Below are positions 58,610 through 64,000 of a stretch of 64,000 nt of DNA, piece by piece. The notes beneath the pieces were generated by a model. That model searched no databases and had not been told where the DNA came from. It worked only from the letters and a program-made list of their open reading frames with translations. This DNA is from Paragemmobacter ruber. Its GTDB lineage: Bacteria; Pseudomonadota; Alphaproteobacteria; Rhodobacterales; Rhodobacteraceae. A program made the translations under genes and the position numbers. Position 1 is the first letter of the stretch. Every line of letters begins with the position of its first letter. The stretch lies in the NCBI RefSeq assembly GCF_009908315.1, contig NZ_JAAATW010000002.1:248001-312000 (forward strand), in the 5' to 3' direction.

Positions 58610-58637
58610 GTAGGATGGGCAGGATTGCCCATCCTAC
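58610..58637. repeat. GTAGGATGGGC hairpin repeat, copy 3
   Basis: Arms GTAGGATGGGC / GCCCATCCTAC, 11 bp, six-base loop AGGATT. Confidence 0.9.
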
Positions 58638-58652
58638 GGGGTCGGGTGGGGG

Positions 58653-58680
58653 GTAGGATGGGCAATTCTGCCCATCCTAC
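58653..58680. repeat. GTAGGATGGGC hairpin repeat, copy 4
   Basis: Same 11-bp arms, loop AATTCT. It ends four bases before the alcohol dehydrogenase stop codon, so the pair covers the 3' end of that gene. Confidence 0.9.
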
Positions 58681-58683
58681 GGA

Positions 58684-59844
58684 TCACAGGCAGGCCTGAT
58701 AGAGCGCGCGGGTGTTCTCGCGCGTCATCTCCACCGGGTTGCCGCCGCAGGACGGGTCTTCCAGCGCCATCTCGGTCAGCTCGTCCAGACGCGCGGGGTC
58801 CACCCCCATTGCGGTCAGGTTGGCCGGGATGGCAAGCGTCGCGCGCAGGTCCATCACCGCCTTGCGGAAGCCGTCGAAGCCCCCCGCGATGCCGATATAG
58901 GCGGCGGCCTTTTCGATGCGCGCCTCGATCGCTGGGCGGTTGAAATCCAGCACCATGGGCATGACGACCGCGTTCGTCGTGCCGTGATGGGTGTTGTAGA
59001 CCGCGCCCACGGGGTGCGAGAGCGAGTGGATCGCCCCCAGCCCTTTCTGGAAGGCCACGGCCCCCATCGCGGCGGCGGACATCATATGCGCCCGCGCCTC
59101 GAGGTTGGTGGGATCGCTATAGGCGGTGGGCAGGTTCTCAAAAACGAGCCGCATCCCTTCCAGCGCGATGCCCTGCGACATCGGGTGGTAGAAGGGCGAG
59201 CAGAACGCCTCAAGGCAGTGCGCGAGCGCATCCATGCCGGTGCCTGCGGTGATGAATTTGGGCATCCCCACGGTCAGCGCCGGGTCACAGATCGTGACCA
59301 CGGGCATGAGTTTGGGGTGGAAGATGATCTTCTTCTTGTGGGTGGCGGAGTTGGTGAGAACGCCCGCGCGGCCCACTTCGGACCCGGTGCCTGCGGTCGT
59401 GGGCACCGCCACGATGGGGGCGATCTTTGCGCTGTCCGCACGGGTGAACCAGTCGTCGATGTCTTCCAGATCCCAGACCGAGAGATCCGCCCGCTGATGC
59501 GCCATGAGCGCGATCATCTTGCCGAGGTCGAGCGCCGAGCCGCCGCCGAAACAGATCACGCCGTCATGGCCGCCCGCCTTGTAGACCTTGATCCCGGCTT
59601 CCATGTTGCCTTCGTTCGGGTTGGGGTCGACGTCGGAGAAGACGGCAGACCCCAGCCCGGCCTTGGACAGCACGGCCACGGCATCGGCCGTGATGGGGAG
59701 GCTTGCGAGGGCCTTGTCGGTGACGAAGAGGGGTTTCTTGATCCCTGCCGCGGCGCAATGTTCGGCCAGTTCGTTGACGCGGCCCACGCCGAATTTGATG
59801 GCGGTGGGGTAGGACCAGTTCCGGTTGGGAACATTGTGGGTCAT
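58684..59844 (-). CDS. Iron-containing alcohol dehydrogenase
   Basis: A 386-residue group III alcohol dehydrogenase: ICFGGGSALDLGKMIALMAH (nucleotide loop GGGS), VPTTAGTGSEVGRAGVLTN, and metal ligands in TGMDALAHCLEAFCSPFYHP (Asp, His), IHSLSHPVGAVYNTHHGT (His, His). It oxidises or reduces an aldehyde/alcohol pair with NAD(P). Starts MTHNVPNRNWSYP at 59844, five bases after the aldehyde dehydrogenase stop, so the two are coupled. Confidence 0.92.
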   Translation of the reverse strand: MTHNVPNRNWSYPTAIKFGVGRVNELAEHCAAAGIKKPLFVTDKALASLPITADAVAVLSKAGLGSAVFSDVDPNPNEGNMEAGIKVYKAGGHDGVICFGGGSALDLGKMIALMAHQRADLSVWDLEDIDDWFTRADSAKIAPIVAVPTTAGTGSEVGRAGVLTNSATHKKKIIFHPKLMPVVTICDPALTVGMPKFITAGTGMDALAHCLEAFCSPFYHPMSQGIALEGMRLVFENLPTAYSDPTNLEARAHMMSAAAMGAVAFQKGLGAIHSLSHPVGAVYNTHHGTTNAVVMPMVLDFNRPAIEARIEKAAAYIGIAGGFDGFRKAVMDLRATLAIPANLTAMGVDPARLDELTEMALEDPSCGGNPVEMTRENTRALYQACL

Positions 59845-59849
59845 GGCGT

Positions 59850-61229
59850 TCAGACCTTCTTGAGGTGATAGGATTTCGGACGGGTCACCGAATGGAACCC
59901 GAGATAGGAGAGGCTGCCGCCGCGCCCTGTGTCCTTGCACCCTGTCCAGCAGAGCGCGGGGTCGAGGTAATCGGCGCGGTTCATGAAGACGGTGCCGGTC
60001 TCAATCCTTTGGCCGATGGTCTGGGCGGTGTCATAGTCCTGCGTCCAGACGCTGGCCGTCAGGCCATAGGGCGAGTCGTTCATCAGGCGGATGGCTTCCT
60101 CGTCGTCCTTCACCTTCATGATGCCGACGACGGGGCCGAAGGATTCCTCGGTCATCACGCGCATGGAGTGATCGACATTCACAAGGATCTGGGGCGCGAG
60201 ATAGGCGCCGCCGTCATCGGCGCCGAAGTGTTTCGGGTCGAGAAGCGGTTTGGCGCCTGCGGCGACGGCCTCGGCGATCTGGGAGCGGACGACGGCGGCG
60301 AAGCGCTTGTTGGCCATGGGGCCGAGCGTGGTGGCGGCATCAAACGGGTTGCCGAGCTTGAGTTGGCCGACCCATGCCACGGATTTTTCGACGAAGGCGT
60401 CGAAGAGGGATTCGTGGACATAGACCCGTTCGATGCCGCAGCAGCATTGGCCCGCATTATACATCGCGCCGTCCATCAGCACGTCCACCGCCACGTCGAG
60501 ATTGGCATCGTGGCGGACATAACCGGGATCCTTGCCGCCGAGTTCGAGGCCGAGCGGCGTGAAGGTGCCGGCGGCCGCCTTTTCCATGGCCACCCCGCCC
60601 GCAACCGAGCCGGTGAAGTTGACAAAGCCGAAGGAGCGGGCGGCGATCAGCGCCTCGGTCGTGGCATGGTCGAGGACGACGTTCTGGAACACGTCTTCGG
60701 GGATGCCTGCAGCATGGAAGGCCTCGGCCAGGCGTTCGCCCACCTTCATGGTCTGGGAGGCGTGTTTCAGGACCACCGTATTCCCGGCGATGAGGGCGGG
60801 GACGAGCGTGTTGATCGTGGTGAGGTAGGGGTAGTTCCAGGGCGCCACGATGAAGACGACGCCGACGGGTTCGCGGGCGAGGTAGCGGCGGAACTTGTCG
60901 CTGTCTTCGACCATCAGGGGGGCGAGGGTTTGGGCCGCGATGTCGGACATGTAGTCGGTGCGGGCGTTGACGCCGCCGAATTCGCCGCCAAAGCGGGTGG
61001 GGCGGCCCATCTGCCAGGCGAGTTCCTCGACCACGACAGCGGACATGTCGTTCAGTTTCTTCACGCCTGCCTTGACCAGCGCGATGCGGTCTTCGAGCGG
61101 GCGGGCGGCCCAGGCCTTTTGCGCAGCCTTGGCGCGGGCGGCGGCGGCGAAGGCCGCATCGCGGGACAGCGGCATGCGTTCGAGATAGACCGATCCATCG
61201 ACCGGCGAGATGAGTTGGATGGGTTTCAT
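59850..61229 (-). CDS. NAD(P)-dependent aldehyde dehydrogenase
   Basis: A 459-residue enzyme with NYPYLTTINTLVPALIAGNTVVLKHASQT (cofactor site), FTGSVAGG, the general base Glu in TPLGLELGGKDPGYVRHDANLD, and the nucleophile Cys in NAGQCCCGIERVYVHES. It begins MKPIQLISPVDGS (start at 61229; GTG/ATG three codons upstream is possible). It would oxidise the aldehyde made by the adjacent alcohol dehydrogenase. CCCGCCC-type hairpin (61277-61294) separates it from the upstream ligase gene. Confidence 0.92.
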   Translation of the reverse strand: MKPIQLISPVDGSVYLERMPLSRDAAFAAAARAKAAQKAWAARPLEDRIALVKAGVKKLNDMSAVVVEELAWQMGRPTRFGGEFGGVNARTDYMSDIAAQTLAPLMVEDSDKFRRYLAREPVGVVFIVAPWNYPYLTTINTLVPALIAGNTVVLKHASQTMKVGERLAEAFHAAGIPEDVFQNVVLDHATTEALIAARSFGFVNFTGSVAGGVAMEKAAAGTFTPLGLELGGKDPGYVRHDANLDVAVDVLMDGAMYNAGQCCCGIERVYVHESLFDAFVEKSVAWVGQLKLGNPFDAATTLGPMANKRFAAVVRSQIAEAVAAGAKPLLDPKHFGADDGGAYLAPQILVNVDHSMRVMTEESFGPVVGIMKVKDDEEAIRLMNDSPYGLTASVWTQDYDTAQTIGQRIETGTVFMNRADYLDPALCWTGCKDTGRGGSLSYLGFHSVTRPKSYHLKKV

Positions 61230-61299
61230 ATGCGTCACCTGTTGCGGCGGGGCTGGCCCGCCCTTCGTTCGGGGAAGGCGGGGAGACCCCCGCCCTTAG

Positions 61300-62667
61300 T
61301 TAAGCGCGTTCCAGAAGGCGCTGGAGTTCGAAATCGGTCACCACGCGGTCGGTCTCTGAGATCTCCCACTGCGCGGCGTGGTTATAGTGTTCCACCACAT
61401 CATCGCCGAAGGCCGCGCGCAGCATCTTGGACCCGATGAGTTGGTCGGCAGCGGCGCGCAGGGTTTTCGGGATTTCGCGGGCGTCCCGGGCGGCATACAT
61501 GTCGCCCTTCATTTCGGGTTCCAGTTCCAGCTTGTTCTCGATCCCCGCAAGGCCCGCCGCCAGCAGCGCCGCGCAGCACAGATAGGGGTTCACGTCGGAG
61601 CCGGGGATGCGGCATTCCACCCGGACGGCCTTGGTATGCACGCCGCAGACGCGGAAGCCTGCGGTGCGGTTGTCCGCGCTCCACACCGCTTTGGTGGGCG
61701 CGAAGAGGCCCACGCAGAAGCGTTTGTAGCTGTTGACGTAAGGGGCGAGGAAGGCGGTGATTTCCTGCGCATGGGCAAGCTGGCCCGCGAGGAAGTGCTT
61801 CATCGTGGCGGACATGCCGTGTTCGTCCGTCGCGTCGTAGAAGGCGGGTTTGCCGTCCAGCGTCCAGAGCGACTGGTGGACATGGGAGGAGGAGCCCGCC
61901 TTGCGGTGGTCATACTTGGCCATGAAGGTGACGGACTTGCCCTTCGCGTGCGCGATTTCCTTCACGCCCTGTTTGACGATCACATGGTTGTCGGCGGTGT
62001 CCAGCGCATCGGAATAACGGTAGTTCACCTCGTGCTGGCCGCTGTCGGCCTCGCCCTTCGTGTTCTCGATGGGGATGCCCGCGCCGTAGAGGTGGTTGCG
62101 GACGTCGCGCATCAGCGCCTCTTCCTTGGTGGTCTGGAAGATGTGGTAATCCTCGTTATAGGCGCTGATCGGTTTGAGGTTGGCAAAGCCCTGGTCGCGG
62201 AGGTTTTCGTAGGCGTTCTCAAAGATGTAGAATTCAAGCTCGGTCGCCATCATGGGGTCGAAGCCCATGGCGCGGGCGCGGGCGACCTGACGCTTCAGGA
62301 TGGCGCGGGGGGAGACCGACACTTCCTCATGCGTGTGGTGGTCGAGGAGGTCGGCAAGGCAGAGCGCGGTGCCGGGCAGCCAGGGCAGCGGGCGCAGGGT
62401 GGCGAGGTCGGGCTTCATGACATAGTCGCCATAGCCCTGTTCCCAGCCGGCGGTCTTGTAGCCGGGGACGGTGGTCATCTCCATGTCCACCGCCAGCAGG
62501 TAGTTGCAGCAATGGGTTTCCTTGTAGCCGCCATTCACGAAGAAGGCGGCGTGGAAGCGTTTGCCCATCAGGCGGCCCTGCATGTCGATGCTGGCCACGA
62601 GGACGGTGTCGATCTCGCCCCGCGATACGGCTTCCTTGAGGGCGTCTAGGGTCATGGTTCCGGGCAT
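61300..62667 (-). CDS. Glutamine synthetase-like ligase (gamma-glutamyl amide type)
   Basis: A 455-residue GS-family ligase different from that at 46720. It shows IDMQGRLMGKRFHAAFF, TELEFYIFE, GEADSGQHEVNYRYSDALDTADNH, FMAKYDHRKAGSSSHVHQSLW, FAPTKAVWSADNRTAGFRV and ECRIPGSDVNPYLCCAALLAAG. This is the clade of large non-adenylylated ligases that attach glutamate to amines. With an aldehyde and an alcohol dehydrogenase in the same operon, the route would oxidise a gamma-glutamylated amino alcohol or diamine. The start at 62667 (MPGTM) is a choice; ATGs at 62679 and 62655 are also in frame. Confidence 0.82.
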   Translation of the reverse strand: MPGTMTLDALKEAVSRGEIDTVLVASIDMQGRLMGKRFHAAFFVNGGYKETHCCNYLLAVDMEMTTVPGYKTAGWEQGYGDYVMKPDLATLRPLPWLPGTALCLADLLDHHTHEEVSVSPRAILKRQVARARAMGFDPMMATELEFYIFENAYENLRDQGFANLKPISAYNEDYHIFQTTKEEALMRDVRNHLYGAGIPIENTKGEADSGQHEVNYRYSDALDTADNHVIVKQGVKEIAHAKGKSVTFMAKYDHRKAGSSSHVHQSLWTLDGKPAFYDATDEHGMSATMKHFLAGQLAHAQEITAFLAPYVNSYKRFCVGLFAPTKAVWSADNRTAGFRVCGVHTKAVRVECRIPGSDVNPYLCCAALLAAGLAGIENKLELEPEMKGDMYAARDAREIPKTLRAAADQLIGSKMLRAAFGDDVVEHYNHAAQWEISETDRVVTDFELQRLLERA

Positions 62668-62986
62668 CGTTGGCCTCATCCTTGGAAAGGGTCGTCGTGG
62701 CCCCGTGGCGGGGCCGGGGATACGGGGGGCTGAGGCGTGTCAGCCGCGCCCCGCAGGCGGGCGGGCACAGCGCGCGCCGCCGAATTCGGGCTTGCGCGGC
62801 CAGCAATCGCCGCGGCGGGATGGGGTGGGCAGGTCCGTGGGCATGGACATCCTCACTGGGTCAGGGCTGGGCCGGATGCCCGTCTGACAGAATTTGATCA
62901 TATCTTCGCCAAATGCCCCTTGCAACGGCTGCCATGGGGCGATGGTGGGGGGTGCGGGGGGCGGATGGCCGCCCCCCGCCGTTTGG
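62668..62986. other. 319-base intergenic region before the ligase gene
   Basis: No gene is seen. GAATTTGATCATATCTTCGCC (62890-62910) is the only A/T-rich patch, a possible promoter or operator region for the ligase gene. A strong hairpin lies at 62954-62979. Confidence 0.4.
62954..62979 (-). terminator. GC hairpin after the TRAP binding protein gene
   Basis: Perfect 11-bp stem GCGGGGGGCGG / CCGCCCCCCGC with an ATGG loop, seven bases past the stop in minus sense; no T-tract. Confidence 0.5.
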
Positions 62987-64000
62987 TCAGAAGCGGTAGG
63001 GACGCCCGGCCTTCACCATGACGTCGTTATACTGCTTGATGATCGAGACGACCTTGGCCTTCACTTCGGATTCGGCGGCGATCTCGTCCCAGAAGACCTG
63101 CGCGGCGGCCTCGACCGTTTTCCATTCCTCGTCCGGGATGGTGGTCAGTTGCAGCTTGCCGCCGTTGATGCGCAGATCGGCCTCGCCCGCCCAATACCAG
63201 TGCTGGCGATAATAGTGGGACTGTTCGAAGCAGACGGCCAGCAGTTCCTGCAGATGCGGCGGCAGTTCGTTCCAGCGGTCCATGTTGGCGAAGAAATGCC
63301 CAATCCACGCGCCCGAGATGTTGTTCGTCAGGAAGTAGTTGGTCACGTTGGACCAGCCCACGGTATAGACTTCGGTGATGCCGGACCATGCGATGCCGTC
63401 AAGCTCGCCCGTCTGCATGGCAACCTCGATATCTTCCCAGGGCAGGGTGACGGGGACGACGCCGAATTGTGTCAGGAACCGGCCCGCGGTCGGGAAGGTG
63501 AAGACGCGCTTGCCCTGCAGATCGGCCAGGGTGTTGATCGGGTCCTTGGTGGCGAAGTGGCAGGGGTCCCATGCGCCGGCCGAGATGTGCTTGACGCCCA
63601 CGGCGGCGTATTCGTCTTCCCAGATCTGTTTCAGCCCGTATTTGTTGAACAGCGCAGGCACGTCGAGCGAATAGCGCAGGCCCAGCGGGAAGTAGCCGCC
63701 GAATACGGTCACCTCGGTGGGTGAGGCCATGGAATCGTCGTCGGATTGCACGCAGTCGATGGTGCCCGACTGCATCGCCTGAAACAGTTCGGCCGTGGGG
63801 ACGAGCTGATCGGCAAAGAACAGTTCAATCTCCATCTGGCCTTGCGCGATGCGGTTGAAGGCATCGACGGCGGGCTTGACCACCTGTTCGCCAAGGGCCG
63901 CCCCGGCATAGGTCTGCATGCGCCATTTGATCGGGGCCTGCGCCTTGACCACGGCGGGGGCGGCGAGAGTGGCGGCACCGGCCAGCGCGCCCTTGGTCAG
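62987..64000 (-). CDS. TRAP transporter substrate-binding protein (DctP family), 5' end outside window
   Basis: The frame is open to the right edge, so only the C-terminal ~337 residues are seen, including the end of the signal peptide (KGALAGAATLAAPAVVKA, a Tat-like tail, then QAPIKWRMQ). DctP features: LFFADQLVPTAELFQAMQSGTIDCVQ, YFPLGLRYSLDVPALFNKYGLK, LADLQGKRVFTFPTAGRFLTQFG, DIEVAMQTGELDGIAWSGITEVYTVGW. It delivers an organic acid or zwitterion to a Na-driven permease whose genes (DctQ/DctM) would lie upstream. Ligand unknown; the neighbouring ligase operon suggests an amine or amino acid derivative. Confidence 0.88.
   Translation of the reverse strand: MTKGALAGAATLAAPAVVKAQAPIKWRMQTYAGAALGEQVVKPAVDAFNRIAQGQMEIELFFADQLVPTAELFQAMQSGTIDCVQSDDDSMASPTEVTVFGGYFPLGLRYSLDVPALFNKYGLKQIWEDEYAAVGVKHISAGAWDPCHFATKDPINTLADLQGKRVFTFPTAGRFLTQFGVVPVTLPWEDIEVAMQTGELDGIAWSGITEVYTVGWSNVTNYFLTNNISGAWIGHFFANMDRWNELPPHLQELLAVCFEQSHYYRQHWYWAGEADLRINGGKLQLTTIPDEEWKTVEAAAQVFWDEIAAESEVKAKVVSIIKQYNDVMVKAGRPYRF

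Overview
The window is about 64 kb of GC-rich chromosome from an alphaproteobacterium, most likely the family Rhodobacteraceae (Rhodobacter/Tabrizicola/Gemmobacter-like). The evidence is an ethylmalonyl-CoA pathway pair (crotonyl-CoA carboxylase/reductase and ethylmalonyl-CoA mutase), a divergent irr/fabA locus with fabB and fabI nearby, a chvE-gguABC sugar locus with a LysR regulator, a large RTX protein, many small GT61/WecE and RidA/DUF1028 type genes, and abundant short GC-rich intergenic hairpins. No phage, plasmid, CRISPR or transposase gene was found. The identification is by recognition of protein families, not by a database search.

Layout. 1-2.6 kb: 3' part of an RTX calcium-binding exoprotein, then a G/T-skewed non-coding stretch. 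2.6-6.1 kb: a small membrane protein, a DUF1989-ChaC pair, a quinone-reductase-like MDR enzyme and deoD. 6.4-12.6 kb: ecm with two decayed tandem copies of its 3' end, a secreted small protein, a PlsB-like acyltransferase and ccr. 12.8-19 kb: small conserved protein plus RecD-like helicase, stand-alone Lrp ligand domain, pyrD, a 5'-nucleotidase and an SRAP protein. 19.3-22.7 kb: a surface-sugar cassette (GT61, WecE aminotransferase, GT61). 22.9 kb: tRNA-Gly(UCC), then an intradiol dioxygenase and a frameshifted VOC pseudogene. 24.5-29.3 kb: fabI, fabB, an inserted GFA gene with a decayed 3' copy, a PAS/MCP-like protein, fabA and divergent irr. 29.4-38.7 kb: a fasciclin protein and a six-gene pentose/hexose uptake and oxidation operon with its LysR regulator. 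38.9-43.1 kb: Rieske oxygenase, RidA-like, DUF1028, LysR, CbiX-like. 43.1-46.6 kb: divergent hybrid kinase and NarL-type regulator. 46.7-53.1 kb: PuuA-like glutamine synthetase, class III aminotransferase, and an arginine-transaminase-type pair (AruI, AruH) with TetR. 53.2-57.1 kb: CDF transporter, SH3 protein, 2-hydroxyacid dehydrogenase, UDP-glucuronate epimerase. 57.2-64 kb: FAD amine oxidase, iron alcohol dehydrogenase, aldehyde dehydrogenase, a second glutamine-synthetase-like ligase and a truncated TRAP binding protein.

How genes work together. Ccr and Ecm catalyse two consecutive stages of acetyl-CoA assimilation. The chvE-ggu operon would bind and import aldoses and oxidise them to a 2-keto-3-deoxy acid and beyond. 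The two amine clusters at 46.7-53 and 57-64 kb look like nitrogen-compound catabolism by transamination/decarboxylation and by gamma-glutamylation.

The most unusual features are structural: tandem partial duplications that include the 3' end and stop codon of a gene (ecm x3, GFA x2, and a 14-bp unit x3 at the Lrp-like gene), a run of four perfect or near-perfect hairpins with related TGNNNCA centres in front of ecm, and a dispersed element that sits, always in the same orientation, just after gene 3' ends.
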